This document shows, in pieces, positions 1-5,385 of a DNA stretch of 7,197 nt; the first letter of the stretch is position 1; each line of letters begins with the position of its first letter. The position numbers and the translations under genes were made by a program. Origin of the DNA: Massilia sp. (GTDB lineage: Bacteria; Pseudomonadota; Gammaproteobacteria; Burkholderiales; Burkholderiaceae_D); assembly GCA_003484545.1 (NCBI GenBank), contig DNCF01000176.1, positions 1 through 7,197 of the forward strand, given 5' to 3'. Below the pieces are notes generated by a model that worked only from the letters and a program-made list of their open reading frames with translations, did not search any database and had not been told where the DNA came from.

Positions 1-2
1 TT

Positions 3-179
3 TATGCGCCGGGCGATTGGCCGCTGTGGCAAGCGGCCGAGCGGCGCGATGCGACGGCGCGCTATGCGGCGCGCACCGTGGCGCCTGTGGCGCAAAGTCA
101 GGGCACGCTGCCGGGCTGGCCTTTCGCCGTCGTGTTCGCGCTTGCCATGCTGTGCCTGTGGTGGCGCGAGCGGCGTTGA
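3..179 (+). CDS. C-terminal tail of a membrane-anchored protein (5' partial)
   Basis: The 5' end lies outside the window; the first whole codon is at 3 and the TGA stop is at 177-179, giving 58 visible residues. The frame reads sensibly: a hydrophilic Ala/Arg-rich stretch (YAPGDWPLWQAAERRDATAR), then LPGW, one hydrophobic helix of about 18 residues (PFAVVFALAMLCLWW) and the basic tail RERR just before the stop. This is the usual layout of a C-terminal membrane anchor with the short positive end in the cytoplasm and the bulk of the protein in the periplasm. The other two plus frames here give Arg/Cys-rich sequence with no domain character. The function cannot be assigned from this fragment, and I do not recognise the family. 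Confidence 0.6.
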   Translation, partial: YAPGDWPLWQAAERRDATARYAARTVAPVAQSQGTLPGWPFAVVFALAMLCLWWRERR

Positions 180-241
180 GGACTCGGAACAAAACTTGAG
201 TTGCGTGATGAGCAACGCCACGCTTAGATGATCGTTGATAA

Positions 242-261
242 CTTCTGTTCTCGGCCAGAAG
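242..261. repeat. Hairpin repeat left of the orphan gene
   Basis: CTTCTG (242-247) and CAGAAG (256-261) form a perfect 6-bp inverted repeat with an 8-nt loop. It runs directly into the octamer AAGCGGAC (259-266). The same octamer, again beside an 8-nt-loop hairpin, lies on the right side of the gene (732-755). The two copies align loosely outside the octamer. The pair looks like the edges of an inserted segment or two copies of a dispersed intergenic repeat. Confidence 0.45.
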
Positions 262-285
262 CGGACCTCCTTCACTCCCCAATCG

Positions 286-717
286 ATGCCAACTGCCCCT
301 ATCACTGTGACGTATGACCCGCCCGAGCACGGGTGGGTTAAGCTACGCCTGACCATTGCCGATCAGGAACTACAGATAGACGCGTCTGACGTTCCTAACA
401 ATCCGGTTCAAGAACTGGCGGTTGCTGTGCGTGAGATAAGCGAAGGCCGCAATGCGTCAGTTTGGTGGCATCTTGAACCCGAGTGGTACGTCATGAGCTT
501 CAGCCACGTCTTGGAGGGCATTCGATTAGAAATCGAGCACCTCAAATCGCCTGATGATGCCACCTCGAAACAGTCGATTGTTGTCTACTCTGGCGCGGAC
601 GTGCTCCGGCCATTCCTGTTCTTCCTGCAAAACTTTCGATCAAAGGGGTTTACTGAACCCAACTGGCCTGACGTTGACTGGCGCCCACTGGACCAGCTTC
701 GACCTCCAAAGCTGTAA
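286..717 (+). CDS. Orphan hypothetical protein, 143 aa, low GC
   Basis: I do not recognise the family. From ATG 286 the product is 143 residues, soluble, with no signal peptide or membrane helix. It begins MPTAPITVTYDPPEHGWVKL and looks like an alternating beta-strand N-terminus, followed by a helix (VQELAVAVREISEG), a strand with WWHLEPEWYVMSF, and a C-terminal helix rich in Phe (VLRPFLFFLQNF). The pattern of beta start, NNPVQELA helix and EPEWY strand is reminiscent of small single-domain hypothetical proteins, some of which act as immunity proteins, but nothing here proves such a role. ATG 286 was preferred to the in-frame TTG at 235 because the extra 17 residues would be read through the flanking hairpin repeat. 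Neither start has a clear Shine-Dalgarno. GC is about 50-55% in two hand-counted 60-base lines against about 70% in the neighbouring ABC gene, which suggests recent acquisition. Confidence 0.65.
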   Translation: MPTAPITVTYDPPEHGWVKLRLTIADQELQIDASDVPNNPVQELAVAVREISEGRNASVWWHLEPEWYVMSFSHVLEGIRLEIEHLKSPDDATSKQSIVVYSGADVLRPFLFFLQNFRSKGFTEPNWPDVDWRPLDQLRPPKL

Positions 718-731
718 GTCGTAGCCCCACT

Positions 732-755
732 GTCCGCTTCGGGTCGTAAGCGGAC
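732..755. repeat. Hairpin repeat right of the orphan gene
   Basis: GTCCGCTT (732-739) and AAGCGGAC (748-755) form a perfect 8-bp inverted repeat around the 8-nt loop cgggtcgt, starting 14 nt after the orphan gene's stop. Its right arm is identical to the octamer at 259-266, and its left arm is the inverse of it. Read on the minus strand, the repeat encodes YDPKRT. From memory, similar DPKRT peptides occur in spurious ORFs over a dispersed repeat of many proteobacteria; that is recollection and was not searched. No T-tract follows on either strand, so it is not a standard terminator. Confidence 0.55.
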
Positions 756-863
756 GCTACAATACGACCAGGAACGAAGACTGGTTTGCCGCACCACAGA
801 TGTATTGGCACAGTCGCGTATTCGGTAAGCCTGCCCGCTGACAGCGCGGCTAACCGAGCTCGC

Positions 864-2750
864 TCAGCGTGCGGCAGCCGCCATCGCAGCCCCCGGCTGC
901 ACCAGCTGCAAGTTAGCAGCCCCACCTCGCACCGGTGTCGCCGTCTCGCCAAACTGATACGCCCCCGCCTCGTGCATTTCCCACGCGCCGTCCCCCATCA
1001 GGCGCAGCACGTGGGTATGGTGGCGCAGCACGGCGGCGCGGTGCGCGATGCTGATCAGGGTGGTGCCGTTCGCGCGCAGGCGCGCATAGAGTGCGGCTTC
1101 GTTGGCGCTGTCGAGCGCGCTGGTCGCTTCGTCCAGGATCACGATATCCGGCTTGTGCACCAGCACGCGGGCGAAGGCCAGGCGTTGCTGTTCGCCGACC
1201 GACAGCAGCTTTTCCCAGTCGTGCACGGCGTCCAGGCCGCCCATGCGTTCGGCCAGGCGCGGCAGGTGCACCTCCTTCAGGATGGCCAGCAGCTGCGCGT
1301 CGCTCAGGTCCGTGCGCGCGCTGGGATAAATCAGCTGGCTGCGCAGCGTGCCCGTTTGCAGGTAAGGCTGCTGCGGCAGGAAGAAGAAGTTTTCCTGCGG
1401 CGGATGATGGATCACGCCGCTGCCCGTATTCCACAGGCCCGCGATCGCGCGCAGCAGCGAACTTTTGCCGCAGCCGCTTTCGCCGGTGATGAGCAGGGCG
1501 TCGCCCGGCTTCAGGCTCAGGTTCAGGTCCTTGATGAGCACCCGGTCCGATTGCGGCGGGTGCAGGGTCAGGGATTCCAGCGTCAGCGCCGCGCCCGGGC
1601 GCATCTGGATGCGCGGCTGCGTGCTCTCGGCAGCCTGCGCTTGCGCCTCCGGCAGCATCAGCCTGGACAGGGCCTGCAAGCGGTCGATGCCGGCCACGAA
1701 GCGGCTCAGGCTTTCGAAGTTATCGACGATCAGTCCCACGGCGGCCAGCACGGCGGTGAATGCTCCTGCCGCCTGGACGGCCCGGCCCACTTCCAGTTCG
1801 CCCGACAGGACGCCCTGGGCCAGGATCACGAACGGCAGCACCAGGGTGAGCTGGCTGAAGGTGCGCTGGAACAGGTTGAGCGAGCACTGCTTGCGGATCA
1901 GCTGCCCGAAATTCTGGATCACCTGCTCGAACTTGCCGTCGATGTGCGCGCGTTCCTGGGCTTCGCCGCGATAGAAGGCGATCGATTCGGCGTTTTCGCG
2001 CAGGCGCATCAGGCTGAAGCGGAAGTCCGCCTCGCGCCGCAGCTGCCGGAAGTTCAGCTGGATCAGCGGGTTGCCGTAGATGTAGAGGGCGACCACGGTG
2101 CCCGCCAGCGCGTACACGGCCAGCACGCCGACCAGCAGCCGCGAGATCGACCACAGCACGGTGCTGAACGCCACCAGCTGCATGATCGAACCGAGGAAGA
2201 TCAGCAGGAAGTGGATGGAGCGTCCGGTAAAGGTGTTGATGTCCTCGCTGATGCGCTGGTCGGGGTTGTCGATCTCGCTGTCGGCACGCAGGCGATAGTA
2301 CTTGCGCCCTTTCAGGTAGCCGTCGAGGAAACGGCCCGTCAGCCAGCGCCGCCACTGGTTGGCGAAGCGGTCGCGCATGTAGTAGTAAAAGGCGTAGACC
2401 GGTATCGCGAAGGCCAGGACCAGCAGGCAGGCGCGCACCGAGGTCCAGAAGCGGTCGCCGTTCCTCGCCGCCAGCGCCGAGGTCATCTCGCCGGCCTGGT
2501 CGTTCAGCATGACCGCGAGTTTGGTCTCGACCAGCATCAGCGCGATCAGCAGCAGCAGCAGGGTCCAGGCCGTTCGCTTTTCCTCCCCCAACCAGTATGG
2601 TTTCGCCACATTGACGAATTGCTTCCAGGCCGCGAGCGACAAGGGTGCTGCGCGGCGCCGCTTGTCCTGCGCCGCGGGAGTCTCTCCGGTCGCGGCGCCG
2701 GTGGTGGCGGAGGCAGGCGCGACGGGAGGCGCGAGGGTAGGCGTAGTCAT
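864..2750 (-). CDS. ABC transporter, fused permease/ATPase, SbmA/YddA-like (ABCD type)
   Basis: A 628-residue inner-membrane half-transporter expected to work as a homodimer. After a Pro/Ala-rich, probably cytoplasmic N-terminus (1-40), the ABC_membrane_2-type domain has hydrophobic segments near 62-78, 105-124, 181-200, 205-226, 301-318 and 326-345. It contains the motif DNPDQRISEDI (161-171), typical of the SbmA/BacA, YddA and peroxisomal ABCD group. The ATPase domain is intact: Walker A GESGCGKS (423-430), Q-loop LPQQPYL (458-464), signature LSVGEQQR (516-523), Walker B IVILDE (536-541) and switch His570. A roughly 35-residue Ala/Gly-rich tail follows the core. Relatives move peptides, vitamin B12 or fatty acyl compounds; the substrate here is unknown. 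ATG 2750 was chosen because the 54 upstream in-frame codons encode Arg/His-rich sequence unlike the family; its ribosome binding site is weak. Single gene, with no co-oriented partner within 400 nt. Confidence 0.92.
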   Translation of the reverse strand: MTTPTLAPPVAPASATTGAATGETPAAQDKRRRAAPLSLAAWKQFVNVAKPYWLGEEKRTAWTLLLLLIALMLVETKLAVMLNDQAGEMTSALAARNGDRFWTSVRACLLVLAFAIPVYAFYYYMRDRFANQWRRWLTGRFLDGYLKGRKYYRLRADSEIDNPDQRISEDINTFTGRSIHFLLIFLGSIMQLVAFSTVLWSISRLLVGVLAVYALAGTVVALYIYGNPLIQLNFRQLRREADFRFSLMRLRENAESIAFYRGEAQERAHIDGKFEQVIQNFGQLIRKQCSLNLFQRTFSQLTLVLPFVILAQGVLSGELEVGRAVQAAGAFTAVLAAVGLIVDNFESLSRFVAGIDRLQALSRLMLPEAQAQAAESTQPRIQMRPGAALTLESLTLHPPQSDRVLIKDLNLSLKPGDALLITGESGCGKSSLLRAIAGLWNTGSGVIHHPPQENFFFLPQQPYLQTGTLRSQLIYPSARTDLSDAQLLAILKEVHLPRLAERMGGLDAVHDWEKLLSVGEQQRLAFARVLVHKPDIVILDEATSALDSANEAALYARLRANGTTLISIAHRAAVLRHHTHVLRLMGDGAWEMHEAGAYQFGETATPVRGGAANLQLVQPGAAMAAAAR

Positions 2751-3054
2751 GGTCGTTCGATGTCGGTGATCGCCTGGGTTTCCAATGCACCGGCGCGAGC
2801 GATGTCGATGATCCCGAAGAATGTGCAGGAAAGCGTGCCGGAAGGCGTCCCGGAGCGCTGCATGCCCTCGCTCGTGCCGTCGTTCTAGGGCCGGGCGGGT
2901 CCTGTCGCCCAAGCCGTACGCTCAGCATACGACTGCGCATGGAGCTGTTCCGTGCGAAAACGGACATAGCGCTCGCTGCTCTTTTGAACAGTAAGGGGCG
3001 GAGCGCGGCGAACGGGGCGGGGGAGGTCCGGGTCGCGAAGCCGGCCTGTCCCTG
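2751..3054. other. Non-coding spacer upstream of the ABC gene
   Basis: About 300 nt between the ABC start and the protease terminator. It must hold the ABC promoter, but no convincing -35/-10 pair was found on the minus strand. The only clear structure is a short dyad, CGTACGC (2915-2921) and GCATACG (2925-2931), which forms a 7-bp hairpin with a 3-nt loop and one G-U pair on the minus-strand RNA. The open frames crossing the region are Arg/Pro/Ser-rich and show no protein family, so none is annotated. Confidence 0.5.
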
Positions 3055-3090
3055 AACGAAAACGGCCCGGCCGAAGTCCGACCGGGCCGT
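3055..3090 (-). terminator. Rho-independent terminator of the S8 protease gene
   Basis: The arms at 3062-3070 (acggcccgg) and 3082-3090 (ccgggccgt) form a perfect 9-bp, very GC-rich stem with an 11-nt loop. On the minus strand the stem is followed by TTTTCGTT, a short U-tract. It lies 99 nt past the protease stop codon in the right orientation and separates the protease transcript from the ABC gene downstream. The U-tract is short, so termination may be incomplete. Confidence 0.75.
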
Positions 3091-3188
3091 GATGGCGGCA
3101 CTACCTTATACCGTCCGCGTTTTGAACATGGACGGCGGCCGGAAGGCATGGCTGCCGGAGCAGCCTGTGCCTTGCATGCCGCGCGTGC

Positions 3189-4808
3189 TTAGTTGTTGCA
3201 GCCCATGGTGGCGATGCGGTCGTAGGCAGCGCGGGCCCTGACCAGGCCATAGCCGTACTTGTCGTCGCGGCCGGCCGCGCCCAGGTCCTCCGCCGATTTG
3301 GCCAGCGTGTTGCGGATCTGTGCAGCCGAGCATTTCGGGAAGTAACTCCACACCAGGGCGGCGACGGCAGCGGCATGCGGCGTCGCCATCGAGGTGCCGT
3401 CGAAGTAGGCGTAGTTGCCGACCTTGACCGAGACGGTTGCCGACTGGCCCAGCTGCGCGAGCATGGCGGTGCCTTCGGCCTGCGATGCCGCGACAGAAGG
3501 AATGGTCGTGACCGTGTCGCCCAGGGTCGGATTCAGGCTGCCCGCCACGTTGTTGTACAGGACTGCGCCGACGCCGCCGCTGGCCTGGCAGTTGGCGACC
3601 TTGACGCCGAACGCCAGGCCGGCGCCGCGCGAAATCAGGCAGACCTTGCCGGCCATCGCCGGGTCGACCGTACCACCGAAGCCGAAATCGGCCAGCGGCG
3701 CGGTGACGGTCGCGCGCGGCGAACCGGTGACCGAGCCGACTTCATAGGGCTTGGCGCCCACGTTCAGCGACGACACCAGGGCGGTGCCCATCGGCACGGT
3801 CGACAGGACGCGAACGCCCGGCGCCGACAGCTCGACTTTCGGGTTGTAGTTCGAGAACGTGGCCCAGTTCTTGTTGCTGTCGAGTGCGCCGACCGAAACC
3901 ACGCTCTGGTAGCCGGCGGGCCAGCGTGGCGCCGTGGTGCCGGCGTTGCTGGAAGCGGCAAAGGACAGGATGCCCTTGGCTGCCAGCGCGTCGAACGTGG
4001 CCTGCTCGGTGCTGCTTGGCTCCGGGCCGCTCAGCGACATGCTGATGATGTTGGCACCGGCATCGGCGCAGCGGTTGGCGGCGTCGGCCAGTTCCGACGA
4101 ATAGGCCCAGCCGTCGGCGCCGAAGACCTTGACGATGTGCAGCTTCAGCTGGCGGTTGGGGATGACGCCGACCACGCCGACACCGTTGTTGTTGAGGGCG
4201 GCAATGGTGCCGGCGACGTGGGTACCGTGGCTGTTTTCGTCGGTGTACCACCAGCCTGTGCCGGGATCGTATTCACCAGTGACGGTGCCGTTGTCGTTCA
4301 GGTCTTCGTGGCTGCGGTCGTAGCCGGAATCGATGATGCAGATCTTGCGGTTGCCGGTCTTGGAACCGCCATTCGGCAGCTGGTCGGCCTGGGTCATGGT
4401 GATGCCATACGGGACGACCTGGCCCAGGTAGTACGCCTTGCCGGAAGCGGGCTTGGCCGCGGCGCCGATGTCGGTCGGGGCCGCGTAGTCGGGGCGCATC
4501 TCCATCGATGGGAGATAACGCGGCGGGTCGACTTCGACGTAGGACACGTTCTTGTCGTCGCGCAGGGCGGCTACTTGTTCCGGCGCCAGTTCGACCGACA
4601 TCGCATTCATGCCGCGGATCTTGCGCTTGACGTTGCCGCGCGCGCGAATGACTGCCGCGTTGGCGTCGTTGTCGGCGCCGGCCTTGAAGCCGACGATGTA
4701 GCGGGCTTGCGGCGCGGCGCTCGCAGTACTGGACGCCAGGCCCAGCACGGCGGCCGAGCACAGCATGGCGAAAGTGGTCAGTGGAAGAATGGCATGATGA
4801 CGTTTCAC
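3189..4808 (-). CDS. Secreted subtilisin-family (S8) serine protease with I9 propeptide and PA insert
   Basis: A 539-residue preproprotein. A Sec signal peptide (about 1-31) has a KRHH basic start, a hydrophobic core and a cleavage region STASA-AP. An inhibitor-I9-like propeptide (about 36-95, from RYIVGFKAG to VSYVEVD) should act as intramolecular chaperone and be removed. The catalytic domain starts near VPYGI (132) and carries Asp160 (IIDSGYD), His194 (NSHGTHVAGT), oxyanion Asn288 (ASSNAG) and Ser473 (GTSMATPHAAA). A protease-associated (PA) domain is inserted between Asn288 and Ser473, at about 369-461. Six Cys remain in the mature part (157, 247, 390, 407, 493, 537), enough for three disulfides. 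There is no C-terminal sorting or PPC domain; the protein ends MGCNN right after the catalytic fold. GTG 4808 was chosen over the in-frame TTG 4820 because GGAG sits 6 nt upstream of the GTG. Likely role: degradation of extracellular protein for nutrition. Confidence 0.93.
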   Translation of the reverse strand: MKRHHAILPLTTFAMLCSAAVLGLASSTASAAPQARYIVGFKAGADNDANAAVIRARGNVKRKIRGMNAMSVELAPEQVAALRDDKNVSYVEVDPPRYLPSMEMRPDYAAPTDIGAAAKPASGKAYYLGQVVPYGITMTQADQLPNGGSKTGNRKICIIDSGYDRSHEDLNDNGTVTGEYDPGTGWWYTDENSHGTHVAGTIAALNNNGVGVVGVIPNRQLKLHIVKVFGADGWAYSSELADAANRCADAGANIISMSLSGPEPSSTEQATFDALAAKGILSFAASSNAGTTAPRWPAGYQSVVSVGALDSNKNWATFSNYNPKVELSAPGVRVLSTVPMGTALVSSLNVGAKPYEVGSVTGSPRATVTAPLADFGFGGTVDPAMAGKVCLISRGAGLAFGVKVANCQASGGVGAVLYNNVAGSLNPTLGDTVTTIPSVAASQAEGTAMLAQLGQSATVSVKVGNYAYFDGTSMATPHAAAVAALVWSYFPKCSAAQIRNTLAKSAEDLGAAGRDDKYGYGLVRARAAYDRIATMGCNN

Positions 4809-4811
4809 GTA

Positions 4812-4818
4812 TGTCTCC
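4812..4818 (-). promoter_or_regulatory. Ribosome binding site that fixes the protease GTG start
   Basis: On the minus strand the sequence TTGGAGACATACGTG places a GGAG Shine-Dalgarno core 6 nt before the GTG at 4808. Choosing the upstream TTG (4820) would put this ribosome binding site inside the coding region, and it adds METY ahead of the basic n-region of the signal peptide. Confidence 0.75.
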
Positions 4819-4839
4819 AATCTTGTTGTGTGTGTAAGC

Positions 4840-4991
4840 GCCTATCCCAGTAGTCAGGAGTCGGACCGGACGCGCCTGGCAAGCATGGGCGGCATTGCTC
4901 GTTGTTGCGTGGTTCGCCACGCGGCCTTCTCGCGCCTTGCCCGCGTTCGCCATGCATCGCCATGCGCTTCCCCGTGTCTACCGGGATAGGC
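4840..4991 (-). promoter_or_regulatory. Long-range stem in the 5' leader of the S8 protease
   Basis: Positions 4840-4853 and 4978-4991 are inverted copies of a 14-mer with a single difference. On the minus-strand RNA that difference becomes a G-U pair, so all 14 positions pair (GCCUAUCCCGGUAG with CUACUGGGAUAGGC). The stem encloses 124 nt that include a second perfect hairpin, GCGTGG/CCACGC with a 4-nt loop (4907-4922), and a tandem 9-mer TCGCCATGC (4947-4955, 4957-4965). The 3' arm ends about 30 nt before the start codon. It may be a structured mRNA leader or a paired protein site; no known riboswitch class was recognised. Confidence 0.45.
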
Positions 4992-5056
4992 TCCAGGCGA
5001 GGCGACTCGCGGCAGCCGCCGTACGCCGGTCAGCGTAGCAAGCTCAGCGCCAAATG

Positions 5057-5085
5057 ATCCTAAGTGCGGACCATGGCATCGTCAA
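5057..5085 (-). promoter_or_regulatory. Candidate sigma-70 promoter for the S8 protease
   Basis: On the minus strand, -35 TTGACG (5080-5085, 5 of 6 consensus) is followed by a 17-nt spacer and -10 TAGGAT (5057-5062, 4 of 6). Transcription would begin near 5050, leaving a leader of about 240 nt that contains the long-range stem. It was the best minus-strand match I found between the protease start and the hairpin at 5179, but it was found by eye only. Confidence 0.45.
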
Positions 5086-5132
5086 CAACATTCTTGGCAC
5101 ATTTCGCTTGTCTGTTTTGAAACGCCACACGC

Positions 5133-5151
5133 TTGTCAAATGTATTGACAA
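5133..5151. promoter_or_regulatory. Operator-like dyad in the divergent intergenic region
   Basis: TTGTCAA (5133-5139) and TTGACAA (5145-5151) form a perfect 7+7 inverted repeat with a 5-nt spacer, 19 bp overall, a size usual for a dimeric helix-turn-helix regulator. It lies about 90 nt upstream of the predicted protease transcription start. The left half-site also belongs to a direct repeat CGCTTGTC (5105-5112 and 5130-5137). TTGACA resembles a -35 box on both strands, but no acceptable -10 lies at 16-18 nt on either side. Confidence 0.4.
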
Positions 5152-5178
5152 CGCCGTCAGAAACACGCTTTTTTTGCT

Positions 5179-5205
5179 GCCACGGCAGTGAACCGCTGCC
5201 GTGGC
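5179..5205. other. Perfect 10-bp hairpin preceded by a T7 run
   Basis: GCCACGGCAG (5179-5188) and CTGCCGTGGC (5196-5205) form a perfect 10-bp stem with a 7-nt loop. Seven T residues (5169-5175) precede it on the plus strand. There is no T-tract on the 3' side on either strand, so it does not read as an intrinsic terminator. It lies between the two divergent promoters and may be a protein-binding dyad or a remnant of a terminator or repeat. Confidence 0.4.
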
Positions 5206-5307
5206 CTGCTGGGAATCTTGCTCGCGGTAACTCTGCAGGCGTTAAGCCAAGGCGATGCCCGCCAGAGAACTCTGCAACTTGTGTCTAACGGACAACACCT
5301 AGCTGAG

Positions 5308-5336
5308 CTGACTGTACATTTCCTCTCGACAATAAT
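5308..5336 (+). promoter_or_regulatory. Candidate sigma-70 promoter for the M48-pilin gene
   Basis: -35 CTGACT (5308-5313, 4 of 6) and -10 AATAAT (5331-5336, 5 of 6) are separated by exactly 17 nt, with a predicted start near 5343 and a leader of about 43 nt. A 6-bp inverted repeat, TACATT (5315-5320) and AATGTA (5334-5339), overlaps the spacer and the -10 box and could be a repressor site. Confidence 0.5.
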
Positions 5337-5342
5337 GTAGAG

Positions 5343-5370
5343 TTGTTTGGTTGTAATTACAAACAGACAA
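5343..5370. promoter_or_regulatory. 28-bp operator-like dyad at the M48 transcription start
   Basis: The core TTGTAATTACAA (5351-5362) is a perfect 12-bp palindrome. Symmetry extends outward to 28 bp (TTGT at 5343-5346, ACAA at 5367-5370) with only two mismatched pairs. It begins at the predicted transcription start and ends 15 nt before the ATG, where a bound dimer would block transcription. The regulator family cannot be named from the motif alone. Confidence 0.55.
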
Positions 5371-5385
5371 TCGAAAGGTCAGGAA

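Noticed and set aside
4..231. Alternative plus-strand frame beginning with ATG at 4
   Set aside because: Arg/Cys-rich with no structure; the frame from 3 gives a convincing transmembrane anchor and basic tail.
221..240. Possible integron attC-like core near the orphan gene (cgcttag)
   Set aside because: No paired R'/R'' core sites with the proper GTTRRRY/RYYYAAC consensus and no integrase were found.
786..2888. A 700-codon open frame on the plus strand across the ABC gene
   Set aside because: It is the antisense shadow of the ABC gene: the product is His/Gln/Arg/Ala-rich with no domain, while the minus strand encodes a complete set of ABC motifs. Long antisense frames are common in high-GC genes.
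1720..2967. Minus-strand 415-codon frame crossing the ABC promoter region
   Set aside because: A different frame of the same strand as the ABC gene; Arg/Pro/Ala-rich low-complexity product with no family features.
3375..4853. A 492-codon open frame on the plus strand across the S8 protease
   Set aside because: Antisense shadow of the protease: Arg/Gly/Val/Asp-rich repetitive composition and no recognisable domain, opposite an intact catalytic triad.
4273..4953. Minus-strand frame with an ATG at 4953 inside the protease leader
   Set aside because: It continues out of frame through the protease coding region and yields Arg/His-rich sequence; no ribosome binding site was noted.
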